Source: Pirellulales bacterium
Lineage (GTDB): Bacteria > Planctomycetota > Planctomycetia > Pirellulales > JACPPG01
Direction: 5' to 3'
NCBI GenBank assembly: GCA_036499395.1
Contig: DASYDW010000063.1
Span: forward strand, 193,911-257,910
Length of the DNA stretch: 64,000 nucleotides
This document shows, one piece after another, positions 1 to 7,926 of this stretch. The position numbers and the translations under genes were made by a program. Positions within the stretch are counted from its first letter, which is position 1, and every line of letters begins with the position of its first letter. Under the pieces are notes generated by a model that saw only the letters and a list, made by a program, of their open reading frames with translations, ran no database searches and had not been told where the DNA came from.

Positions 1-312
1 GCACGGCGACAGGCGTTGATCACGCGTATCCGGTCGCGAATCAGGGCCGGCAAAATGGACCAGGCGCGGCAATTATTGAACGAACTGCGGCGCCTTCGCT
101 CGCAACAAGATTTTACGCGCGAGCTATTGGTCGAGCGGCAGCGGCGCACCTCGAGCGACCCACGCATGCAGCGGCAGATCGACAAGCTCTTCGACGACAC
201 GCAAACCGTGATCAATCGTCATCTCGATGCGCGTCAGGTCGAACGATTGGAGCGGGAAGTCGGTGAAGAGGCCACGGCACAGGCCGCGCCTCCGGCCCAG
301 GACGGCACGTAA
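1..312 (+). CDS. C-terminal fragment of an unrecognised protein, truncated by the window edge
   Basis: The reading frame is open from base 1, so this is the 3' end of a gene that begins outside the window. A TTG at 16 is in frame but there is no reason to take it as the real start. The visible ~103 residues are highly charged, rich in Arg, Gln, Glu and Leu, and look helical, possibly coiled-coil, with an Ala/Pro-rich tail (ATAQAAPPAQDGT). I see no catalytic motif or membrane segment. It converges on the kinase gene on the other strand, with only about 16 bases between the two stop codons. Function unknown. Confidence 0.6.
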   Translation, partial: ARRQALITRIRSRIRAGKMDQARQLLNELRRLRSQQDFTRELLVERQRRTSSDPRMQRQIDKLFDDTQTVINRHLDARQVERLEREVGEEATAQAAPPAQDGT

Positions 313-328
313 TCCGGCTGGCAAAAAA

Positions 329-1699
329 TTATGCCAGCAGATTGCTGAGAACCACAGCGGCAATCGCCATCACGGCGCCGACCACGGCCACGATCATCAT
401 CCAGCGCAGCCAGGGCGGCAGTGAGCTGAGGTCGCTGCGCGGACGCAGCAGGGACGTCTCGGGGCTGAGCATGCGGATCGTTTCCTGATCCAGCGCCACG
501 GCCGGCGCCGTGCCGACCGAGGTCTGGCTGGGACTTTCGACCGAGCCAGACTCCGAGATCGGCTGCATCAGGAAATTTGTCTCGGTGTCGCGCATCTGGA
601 TCGGAATCGGTCGCGTCCGCGGCGGCGCTGTGACCGGCGGCGGAAGCGGATCCGACGAGCGAATCTCGAGTGCGGCACCTTCGATATCGGTCCCCCATTG
701 CTCCAGCCGCGCGGCCACTTCCTCGGCGGTCTGAATGCGCTCTTCAACCCGTTTGGCCATCATGTCGGCGATGACCTCGACAAAGTCGTCGGCCAACTCG
801 GGATTGAAGCGGCGCGGATCAATGGGGGGCAACTGGCAATGGGCCCGTGCCTTGTCGCGCGTGGTGCCGCCCGGGAACGGGACCTTACCCGTCACGGCGT
901 AGTACAACGTACACCCGAGCGAGTAAACGTCGCTGGCCGCCGTCAGCCGGTCAGGCATCGTGATTTGTTCCGGTGACAGATAGTCGGCCGTGCCGACGAT
1001 CTTGCCTCCTTTGGCGTCCGCTGGCACTTCGTCGCTGAAGTAATCGGCCAACCCCAGGTCCGAAACCTTCGTGATGCCGTCGGGCGTGACCAGCAAGTTT
1101 CCCGGCTTCACGTCGCGATGAATCAGCCCACGGCTGTGCGCGTGCGACAAGCCGCGTGCCGCCTGGGTCACGACGACCGACGCGGTACACATGCTGAGCT
1201 TGCTGCGCCGGCGAATCAGTCGTCGCAGGTCAGTACCCGGGACGTATTCCGTGACTAGGAAATAAACGTTGCCATCGTGCCCTGCATGGTAGGCACGGAC
1301 GAGATTCTGATGATCCAATTGCGCTTGCGCGCGCATCTCGCGAAAGAAGCTCGCGACGGCCTCGGGCGTGCTTTTGGCGCGGGGCAAAACCTTGACGGCG
1401 ACGATACGTCCCATCATGGCATGCTCGGCCTTAAAGACCTGGCCCATCCCCCCTTGGCCGATCGAGTCGATAATGTGGTAGTCGCCGAGGTTGAATTTCT
1501 TCTGGCCCAGGCGCAGTTGTTCGGCCTGCCAGCGATTCAAGCGGCCCAGTTCGACCAGCTTGTTCGCAAGTTGCTCGTCGTGGGGTACGCCGACCTTCTC
1601 TTTTGGCAACGAGGCAACGGCCTCGGCCAATTCCTCCTGCGTGAGGAGGCCACTGGTCAAGGCTGCATGTTGAAATACGCTTTTGGTGTCGCTGGTCAC
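329..1699 (-). CDS. Membrane-anchored Hanks-type serine/threonine protein kinase
   Basis: 456-residue protein kinase. Residues 15-70 form the helical segment common before planctomycete kinase domains (LVELGRLNRWQAEQL). The kinase domain follows: glycine loop IGQGGMGQV (80-88), ATP-binding Lys in AVKVL (K103), alpha-C Glu near 121, catalytic loop HRDVKPGN (194-201), DLG in place of DFG (214-216) and SPE in place of APE (242-244). The core catalytic residues are present, so activity is expected; DLG is a common planctomycete variant. A Pro/Ser/Thr-rich linker (about 340-425) leads to one C-terminal transmembrane helix (about 430-453), putting the kinase in the cytoplasm without a long external sensor. 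The substrate is not indicated. Transcription probably starts from the palindrome-bearing promoter near 1803-1825. Confidence 0.93.
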   Translation of the reverse strand: MTSDTKSVFQHAALTSGLLTQEELAEAVASLPKEKVGVPHDEQLANKLVELGRLNRWQAEQLRLGQKKFNLGDYHIIDSIGQGGMGQVFKAEHAMMGRIVAVKVLPRAKSTPEAVASFFREMRAQAQLDHQNLVRAYHAGHDGNVYFLVTEYVPGTDLRRLIRRRSKLSMCTASVVVTQAARGLSHAHSRGLIHRDVKPGNLLVTPDGITKVSDLGLADYFSDEVPADAKGGKIVGTADYLSPEQITMPDRLTAASDVYSLGCTLYYAVTGKVPFPGGTTRDKARAHCQLPPIDPRRFNPELADDFVEVIADMMAKRVEERIQTAEEVAARLEQWGTDIEGAALEIRSSDPLPPPVTAPPRTRPIPIQMRDTETNFLMQPISESGSVESPSQTSVGTAPAVALDQETIRMLSPETSLLRPRSDLSSLPPWLRWMMIVAVVGAVMAIAAVVLSNLLA

Positions 1700-1802
1700 G
1701 AAACCTGTCGCTCAAAACATTTGATCTGCGAGCGACCCTGAATGCCCGACGCGTTCCGCAGAAGTGAAATAGATTCAGGAATAAAATGAATCTACGCTTC
1801 CT

Positions 1803-1825
1803 AGTATAAGGTTTGTTCACAAACC
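1803..1825 (-). promoter_or_regulatory. Putative promoter -10 with overlapping palindromic operator upstream of the kinase
   Basis: On the minus strand a perfect two-armed palindrome (GGTTTGT, 2-base centre, ACAAACC; 1810-1825) lies immediately upstream of a -10-like TATACT (1803-1808), about 105 bases before the kinase start. A dyad against the -10 on its upstream side is a typical place for a repressor or activator site. No convincing -35 is visible. The regulator is unknown. Confidence 0.4.
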
Positions 1826-1974
1826 GAGACCAGCCTGTCACTGGCGAAAATTCCGCAACTACCCAAGCTGAGGCAGTTTGCCACCGAACGATCCGCTGAC
1901 GAATCGTGCGGCGTACCCGCGGAAACCGTGGTAAAGCTGGCAATTCGGCTCTCCGCGCCTGCCCCACACGGGGG

Positions 1975-2661
1975 TCAGCGCCGATCCTGAACACCGCTTT
2001 TCAGCCACGGCGGAGGAAGCGGCGCCATAAGCTCGATGCGCTCGTCCCGCGTGGGATGCGAAAAAACGAGGCGGCGGCTATGCAATGCGATTCCCGTGGC
2101 AAACGGTTGTCCGCTGCCATATTTTCGATCGCCCACGATGGGCCATCCCCGCCCGGAAAGCTGCAAGCGAATCTGATGCTTGCGCCCCGTTTCGAGCTGA
2201 ACTTCCAGCAGTGTGCCTGCGGCAACTTCGGTTAGGCGGCGGTACGTCAGACGCGCCTCTTGAGCGCCAGGTTGGTCCGCACGCGTGCGATGCATGCGTC
2301 GATGCCGCTCGTCGGCGCGGACGAAGTCCACCAGCCGATCCGCCGGCGGGTCGACGGTTCCTTCGACAAGCGCCCAATACAGCTTTTCGACGGCCCGGGT
2401 ACGAAACTGCTCGGTCAGACGTGCGGCCGCCTTCGATGTTCGGGCGAACAGCAGTACGCCCGACACGGGAGCGTCGAGCCGGCTCATCGCTCCCAGATAG
2501 ACATTGCCGGGCTTTTGATAGGTGTGCTTGATGTAGTCTTTGGCGCGTGTGAGCAGACTTTCGCGATCGGCCGCCACGCCCATCGTCGGCAAGCCGGCAG
2601 GCTTGTTGAGCGCCAGCAGGTGGTTGTCCTCGTAGAGAATTTCAAGCGTCTGGTTGGGCAT
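1975..2661 (-). CDS. RluA-family RNA pseudouridine synthase
   Basis: About 228 residues when started at the ATG at 2661 (MPNQTLEILYEDNH); a TTG seven codons upstream is also open. It converts a specific uridine in rRNA or tRNA to pseudouridine. Seen: the N-terminal LEILYEDNHLLALNKPAG motif, the catalytic block SRLDAPVSGVLLFARTSKAA with the essential Asp at about residue 63, and the later RKHQIRLQLS and IVGDRKYG motifs of the family. The usual HRLD motif reads SRLD; the catalytic Asp is kept. There is no S4 RNA-binding domain, so this is the short RluA/TruC-like form. The target nucleotide cannot be read from sequence. Confidence 0.9.
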   Translation of the reverse strand: MPNQTLEILYEDNHLLALNKPAGLPTMGVAADRESLLTRAKDYIKHTYQKPGNVYLGAMSRLDAPVSGVLLFARTSKAAARLTEQFRTRAVEKLYWALVEGTVDPPADRLVDFVRADERHRRMHRTRADQPGAQEARLTYRRLTEVAAGTLLEVQLETGRKHQIRLQLSGRGWPIVGDRKYGSGQPFATGIALHSRRLVFSHPTRDERIELMAPLPPPWLKSGVQDRR

Positions 2662-2736
2662 GGAATCCGCGTGATGATGCAAAGCTGAAGCTGAACTGAA
2701 CGACGCGGACAGATTCGTGGTCCAGGATTCTTCGGA

Positions 2737-3399
2737 TTAATGAAACGTCGTGGACAATCGGCCAAAGAGTCGGCGCAGCGGATTTCCGTCGCGCTCGGAA
2801 CTCGGCAGTACGGCGGCCGTAACGATGGCGCGATTCAGGAACTTCACGATGTAGTACAAGAAAACCAGCACACCAAAGGCGATCGCGACAATGTACCAAG
2901 GCGTGACAGTCGAAAAGTCCTCGGCCGTCTGCACGCCGAGGCGCATCGGTTCGCGCAGAATATCCCAACTGTTGAACCGCCGAAATCGTCCCAGGTAGAT
3001 GCCCATCGCCACCGCCAGGTTCAAGCCAATCTCGGCAGGCATAATCCAGTACGCCAGGCCGAGTCGGCGTAGATAACTTCGCAGGCGCATGATCGAAAGG
3101 ACATGCGCCTGGAATCCGGCCAGCATGAAGGCCACGTACTGCGGGACCAACACCAGGGCAATCGTCCACACCGGCACGTACGGCTGCTGCCGAACGCGAC
3201 GCACCAGTTGCACGACATCGGTCAGCACATAGGCGGCATTGGGCAGGAAGAGAAGGAAAACCACGAATGCGAACCACCACACGATGCCCGGGCGACGTTC
3301 GCCACGAAACAGCAGACCGGCCAGCACCAAAGGAATGGACGCCAGGAACAGGTTCCACCCCATGCCGGAGAGCGAGACAAAATTGTAAGCTAGTGGCAT
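2737..3399 (-). CDS. DUF1361 family integral membrane protein
   Basis: 220 residues with about six hydrophobic segments and little soluble sequence. Family-typical pieces are visible: WNLFLASIPLVLAGLLFRG near the N-terminus, FLPNAAYVLTDVV, and GRFRRFNSWDILREP around residues 137-152. These match the conserved blocks of DUF1361, a family of bacterial membrane proteins of unknown function. The start is an ATG at 3399, preceded on its own strand by a purine-rich GAGAG. It lies about 75 bases upstream of the RluA-type gene on the same strand, so co-transcription is possible, and diverges from maf. Confidence 0.85.
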   Translation of the reverse strand: MPLAYNFVSLSGMGWNLFLASIPLVLAGLLFRGERRPGIVWWFAFVVFLLFLPNAAYVLTDVVQLVRRVRQQPYVPVWTIALVLVPQYVAFMLAGFQAHVLSIMRLRSYLRRLGLAYWIMPAEIGLNLAVAMGIYLGRFRRFNSWDILREPMRLGVQTAEDFSTVTPWYIVAIAFGVLVFLYYIVKFLNRAIVTAAVLPSSERDGNPLRRLFGRLSTTFH

Positions 3400-3465
3400 G
3401 TAAAGAAGTCTCTCTCAAGGAGGCGAGCGCGGCGCAGGCGCCCGCTTCAGACAATCCGCGTAGCA

Positions 3466-4101
3466 ATGCATTATCCGACAGAGCCTATGAATGCTCAATA
3501 TCCGAGTGACTCGTCAGGACCGCAGGTGTTTCCGGCGAAATTAATTCTGGCCAGCAGTTCGCCGCGCCGCCGGCAATTGATGACCGAGGCCGGCTATCAG
3601 TTCGAAATCGTGACACCCAGCGAGTATGCCGAATGCGGCGTCTGCAGCGGCGAAACACCCCCTGAGCTAGTCGCGCGCCTGGCCTATCAAAAGGCGGCCG
3701 ACGTCGCGACTCGCGTCGGCCCGTCCGTGATTATTGCCTGTGACACGATTTGCGAATGCCAGGGTCAGGTCCTTGGCAAGCCGCGCGACGAGGACCACGC
3801 CCGCCGCATGCTGGAGATGCTGTCCAATCGGCGGCATCGCGTTTATAGCGGACTGTGCGTGTGGAACGTCCCCTCGGGAGATCCCGTGGTGCAAGTCGAC
3901 GAAACGACGCTCCGTATGGATCCGCTTTCGACGGCGCACATCGACTCGATCGTCGCCAGCGGGCTGTGGGAAGGGAAAGCCGGCGCTTTCGGCTATCAAG
4001 ATGGCCTCGATTGGGTCCACGTCGAGCGCGGCAGCGAATCGAACGTCGTCGGACTGCCGATGGAATTGCTGGCCCAAATGCTGAGCGCTGTAAGCAATTG
4101 A
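3466..4101 (+). CDS. maf: Maf-family nucleoside triphosphate pyrophosphatase
   Basis: 211 residues (an ATG at 3487 would give 204). Maf proteins hydrolyse non-canonical or modified nucleoside triphosphates to the monophosphate and pyrophosphate, acting in nucleotide housekeeping. Seen: the defining LILASSSPRRRQLM motif at about residues 26-39, the conserved Asp in IIACDTICECQGQVLGKP, the HRVYSGLCV block and the C-terminal GLWEGKAGAFGYQDG region. The family usually starts only a few residues before LILASSSPRR, so the first 18-25 residues are doubtful. It is a single gene divergent from the DUF1361 gene, with 66 bases between starts. Whether it is the dTTP/UTP or the m7GTP subtype is not clear. 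Confidence 0.93.
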   Translation: MHYPTEPMNAQYPSDSSGPQVFPAKLILASSSPRRRQLMTEAGYQFEIVTPSEYAECGVCSGETPPELVARLAYQKAADVATRVGPSVIIACDTICECQGQVLGKPRDEDHARRMLEMLSNRRHRVYSGLCVWNVPSGDPVVQVDETTLRMDPLSTAHIDSIVASGLWEGKAGAFGYQDGLDWVHVERGSESNVVGLPMELLAQMLSAVSN

Positions 4102-4326
4102 GCAGTGAGCTAAACGATCAACTTCGATCGTCGACTGCTGCTTTGCTGGCAATGCATTAATTCCTGACGGGAACTCAATGTGAATTGCCGCTGGTTCGAA
4201 AACTCTATGTGAAGAATTATTCTTACTCGCCCCCCAAACTATTGACATTGGTTCCCCCGCCTGTAATGTCTGAGGCGCAGGGCTGGGCGTTCCAGTGATA
4301 CTTTACTTGGAATGGGGAGGTCTCCG

Positions 4327-7173
4327 ATGTTGTGCTTCTTGCAAGCACGTGCGCATCTGTTGCGCGCGCTGCCGGTGATTCTCGCTGCGTCGTTTTCTGG
4401 TCAAGCTGCCCGCGCTGAGGATGCGCCAAAGGCCGCTGAAGCAAAGCCCGCTGCAGCGGCGGCGACACCGGCCAAGCCGGAGAGCAAATTTCCGGATTGG
4501 AACAAGACCGTCGAAGGGGCGAAGCAAATCGACGGCTTGTTCACGATGTACTACAACGAAAAAGATCAAAAGCTGCTGCTGGCCATTCGCCGCGAGCAGT
4601 TCAATCAAGAATTCGTCCTGCCGATCTCGATCGCGCGCGGGGCGGGCATGATGTACCTGGGGGGTGACACGCTCAATTTCGGCGAGCAGTGGATCCTCAG
4701 CTTTCAGCGCGCCGCGGATCGCGTGCTGGTCGTACGCCGTGATGTGAAGCATCGCGCCGACGCCGGCTCGCCGCAGGCCGACTCAATCAAGGTCTCGTAT
4801 AACGACAGCGTCCTGAACGCGATGCCGATCAAGAGCGAAGAGCAAGGCGGCAGCCGGGTGCTCGTGGATCTGGCCGACCTGTTCATGACCGATCTGGCCG
4901 GCATGGGCATTAATCCAGATCGAAATCGCAGCACTTGGGCCAAGGTGAAGGCGTTTCCGGATAACATCGAAGTCGAGGTCAGCGCGGTCTTCAATTTTGG
5001 GTTCCGCTGGTTCTTTTTCTTCGGCGATTCGGGCATCGTCGATCCGCGCGGCACGCAGGTCGTGATCCATTACGGCCTGTCGAAGTTGCCGGCGTCCAGC
5101 TACAAGCCGCGACTGGCGGACGATCGCGTCGGGCACTTCCTCAGCACGGTGCAAGATTTTTCGACCGACGTACGTGATACCCCGCAGGTGCGCTACGTAA
5201 CGCGTTGGGAGTTGGAAAAGAGTAATGCCTCGGCCGAACGCTCGACCCCCAAGAAGCCAATCCTGTTCTGGATCGAGAAGACCGTTCCGCGCGAATACCG
5301 CCCCTATGTTCGCGCCGGGATTCTGGAATGGAACAAGGCGTTCGACAAGCTCGGCTTCATCGAGGCGATCCAGGTGCGCGATCAATCCGAGCTGGATGAT
5401 TTCGATCCCGAAGACATCCGTTACAACACCTTCCGCTGGATTACCACGTCCGCCGGGTTTGCCATGGGCCCATCGCGAACCAATCCGAAGACGGGGCAGA
5501 TCCTGGACGCCGACATCATTTTCGACGAAGGGATGATCCGCTACTGGCGTGGCGAGTTCGTGCGCACGCGCGGCATTCCCGAGGCCATGAGCTTGTTGCA
5601 CCAGGGAAATCGCCAGGCGTTCTTCAAGATATTCGCGGCGCAAGTGCCCGAAATGGCGGTCAACCAGGGCGAAGTGCAGCGACTGTTCACGCAATACCAG
5701 GCCGCTCTCAAAGAGAGTCATGCCGATCATCCCGATGCGATGCCGGGTCATGCTATTTGGCAGCCATCCCACATCGGTTGCGATCGCTGCATGATGGGCG
5801 AAGGAATGCAGCGCCAGATCGGCTTGATGGCGGCGCTGATGGCAGCCCAGGGAGCAATCGACCCGGGCGGCAAAATCCCCGAGGAGTTTCTCGGCCAGGC
5901 GATCAAGGAAGTCGTGATGCACGAAGTCGGGCATACGCTCGGCCTGCGGCATAACTTCAAGTCGAGCACGTTCATCAGCTTGAAAGACGCCAATAATCCC
6001 GAGATCACGCGTAAGAAAGGGATGACCGGGTCGGTGATGGATTACGCGCCGGCCAACTTCGCTCCCAAGGGCGAGAAGCAGGGTGACTACTTCTCGGACA
6101 CGCTCGGCCCCTATGACTATTGGGCCATCGAATACGCCTATAAGCCGACCAAGGATGAGACAACCGAGTTGGCCGCGATCGCAGCGAAAAGCTCGTCAAA
6201 CGACCTGATTTATGGCACGGACGAAGACACGTTCATGAATCCCGATCCGCGTGTGAATCTGTTCGACTTGGGCGATCCGCTCGAGTTCGCTCAGTTCCGC
6301 GTGCAACTCGTGAAAGATTCGCTCGACAAGCTGACCGAGCGCGTCGTGGCCAAGGGGGAAGGCTGGCAGCGTGCCCGGCAGACATTCTCGATGCTGTTGG
6401 GCGAGCTCGGCTCGGCCACTTATCTCAGCAGCCAGTACATCGGCGGCGAGTACACGGCTCGCGCCCATCGTGACGATCCGGACGCCAAAACGCCGTTCGA
6501 GGCGATCCCGCTGGCCAAGCAGCGCGACGCAATCAAGATCCTCAAGGAAGAAATTCTCTCGGACCAGGCGTTCAAATTCTCGCCCGAGTTGTTAAAGCGA
6601 CTGGCGCCCGAGCATTTCCACGAAGGTTATTTCTACGGTCAGTACGAATTCCCGGTCTACGATCAGGTGCTCTCGATTCAGAAGATCGTGCTGTCGCGAT
6701 TTCTCGATCCCTCGGTGCTGCGCACGATCCAGAATGCCGAGCTTCACGCCAGTGACGGTCAGGAAGTGCTGAAGCTGCCTGAAGTGTTCGAAACCTTGAG
6801 CGACTCCATTTGGAAAGAGTTGCCCACGCCCGATCAGCCGGCGGGCGAAAAGAAGAAGATCGAGATTTCCACCATTCGCCGCAACCTACAGCGCGAGCAC
6901 ATGAAGCGGTTGGGGACGATGGTGCTTGGTCCGCAGCAGAACAACAATTTCTTGTTCCTCGACGACTTCCTCTTCTTCGGCTTCATGCAGCCAGCCCCGG
7001 CAGACGCCCGGGCGCTGGCACGTAAGCACCTGAAGGCGATTGACGACCGCATTGCCCGCGCGCTGGATGCGCAAGTCGCCGAGCCGGACGCATACAGTCG
7101 GGCACACCTCGAGCAATTGCACGACCAAATCGGCAAAACGCTCGCGGCACCGTTGAAGATGAACGACTTGTAG
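4327..7173 (+). CDS. Large secreted zinc-dependent metalloprotease (metzincin-like, DUF5117/DUF5118 type)
   Basis: 948 residues from the ATG at 4327, chosen over the ATG at 4312 because GGGAGG sits six bases before it. A signal peptide precedes AARA-EDAPK, then a Lys/Ala/Pro-rich linker. The zinc site HEVGHTLGLRHN (H532, E533, H536, H542) is a full metzincin HExxHxxGxxH motif. About 30 residues later GSVMDYAPANF supplies the Met-turn (M571). The ~500 residues before the site match the DUF5117/DUF5118 organisation of periplasmic zinc proteases in Bacteroidota and Planctomycetota, from memory of the family. Substrate unknown. A TTGACA at 4242-4247 may belong to its promoter, but the -10 is poor. 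A strong palindrome follows the stop. Confidence 0.9.
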   Translation: MLCFLQARAHLLRALPVILAASFSGQAARAEDAPKAAEAKPAAAAATPAKPESKFPDWNKTVEGAKQIDGLFTMYYNEKDQKLLLAIRREQFNQEFVLPISIARGAGMMYLGGDTLNFGEQWILSFQRAADRVLVVRRDVKHRADAGSPQADSIKVSYNDSVLNAMPIKSEEQGGSRVLVDLADLFMTDLAGMGINPDRNRSTWAKVKAFPDNIEVEVSAVFNFGFRWFFFFGDSGIVDPRGTQVVIHYGLSKLPASSYKPRLADDRVGHFLSTVQDFSTDVRDTPQVRYVTRWELEKSNASAERSTPKKPILFWIEKTVPREYRPYVRAGILEWNKAFDKLGFIEAIQVRDQSELDDFDPEDIRYNTFRWITTSAGFAMGPSRTNPKTGQILDADIIFDEGMIRYWRGEFVRTRGIPEAMSLLHQGNRQAFFKIFAAQVPEMAVNQGEVQRLFTQYQAALKESHADHPDAMPGHAIWQPSHIGCDRCMMGEGMQRQIGLMAALMAAQGAIDPGGKIPEEFLGQAIKEVVMHEVGHTLGLRHNFKSSTFISLKDANNPEITRKKGMTGSVMDYAPANFAPKGEKQGDYFSDTLGPYDYWAIEYAYKPTKDETTELAAIAAKSSSNDLIYGTDEDTFMNPDPRVNLFDLGDPLEFAQFRVQLVKDSLDKLTERVVAKGEGWQRARQTFSMLLGELGSATYLSSQYIGGEYTARAHRDDPDAKTPFEAIPLAKQRDAIKILKEEILSDQAFKFSPELLKRLAPEHFHEGYFYGQYEFPVYDQVLSIQKIVLSRFLDPSVLRTIQNAELHASDGQEVLKLPEVFETLSDSIWKELPTPDQPAGEKKKIEISTIRRNLQREHMKRLGTMVLGPQQNNNFLFLDDFLFFGFMQPAPADARALARKHLKAIDDRIARALDAQVAEPDAYSRAHLEQLHDQIGKTLAAPLKMNDL

Positions 7174-7213
7174 AACGTAATCGTTCTTCACAGATCAATC
7201 GTCCACTGCAAAC

Positions 7214-7237
7214 CCCTCTCCCCCGCGGGGGAGAGGG
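7214..7237. repeat. Perfect 24-base GC-rich palindrome of the dispersed intergenic type
   Basis: CCCTCTCCCCCG followed by its exact reverse complement, with no loop, lies 40 bases after the metalloprotease stop codon and is followed by GCAGGGTGAGGGGG. Palindromes of this wording occur as dispersed intergenic elements in several high-GC bacterial genomes, by recollection and not by a search. It may act as a processing or termination hairpin, but there is no T tract. I see only one copy in this window. Confidence 0.6.
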
Positions 7238-7344
7238 CAGGGTGAGGGGGCCGCGTCACCGCCAGTGGGCGTGCAAGCCACGGTACGCACACCCGGCAAT
7301 TGTTCGCCCGCCACGTCGTGCCTATGATAGCGCCGAGGCCCTTT

Positions 7345-7833
7345 ATGCCCGCGCGCTTCACGCTGATCGTCTGCGAACGCAATAACGACTGGGTGGTGCC
7401 GCTGCGCCTGGCCTTGGCCGATGCGGCGCCGCGGTCGGCAATGACAGCCAACGACCGTTTTAGCTCGCCCCTGGTCGCAGGCGTCAATTACCGGCTCGTC
7501 GAGACCCGCAACTCGGACGATTGCCTGGCGGCACTGGCAGAGGAACCGCTGGCCGTCGTTGCCCTTCAGCTTTCGCCCAGCAATTGCGACCAGGCATTAT
7601 CTCTGTTGCGCACGATTGCCGAGCGATATCCGGCAGCGCGAACCGTGGTCCTGGCCGCGCGCGAGGCGGTCGAATACCAGTGGCTGGCCCGCGAGCTGGG
7701 AGCGACGGGCTTTGTCAGTTCGCCGCGGCAATTGCAGGAATTCCTGCTAATTGCGCGTCGGCATTGGCAATCGCTGCCGCAGCCCGAGCTGGGGGCTGCC
7801 GAAAGTGCCTGGGCTACGCTACCTTGGAAGTGA
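7345..7833 (+). CDS. Unrecognised cytoplasmic protein, possibly a degenerate receiver domain
   Basis: 162 residues from the ATG at 7345; in-frame ATG at 7324 and TTG at 7300 would lengthen it. No signal peptide or membrane helix. The stretch VVALQLSPSNC ... ARTVVLAAREAVEYQ ... LARELGATGFVSSPRQLQEF has the strand-helix rhythm of a CheY-like receiver (beta3 to alpha5, with the usual ELGA-x-GF step). However, the phospho-acceptor Asp expected after beta3 is missing, so if it is a receiver it is a pseudo-receiver that cannot be phosphorylated in the normal way. It precedes the Mrp gene by 93 bases and may share its transcript. Function unknown. Confidence 0.55.
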   Translation: MPARFTLIVCERNNDWVVPLRLALADAAPRSAMTANDRFSSPLVAGVNYRLVETRNSDDCLAALAEEPLAVVALQLSPSNCDQALSLLRTIAERYPAARTVVLAAREAVEYQWLARELGATGFVSSPRQLQEFLLIARRHWQSLPQPELGAAESAWATLPWK

Positions 7834-7926
7834 TATTTGGGCTGTCGTGCGACTGCAGCCTGATCGTGTTCTCGGTTCGTGCTCGCCACGAGTCCTCTTT
7901 CCGCCCGCTGCCTGCCTGGAGATTGT

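Noticed and set aside
317-338. Hairpin GCTGGCA/TGCCAGC between the first two genes
   Set aside because: The A/T-rich bases are in the loop and no T run follows on either strand, so I do not call it a terminator.
4783-5952. 389-codon ORF on the minus strand inside the metalloprotease gene
   Set aside because: It is the antisense shadow of a well-supported gene; the translated sequence is Arg/His/Leu-rich with no motif or ribosome site. GC-rich codon bias makes such shadows common.
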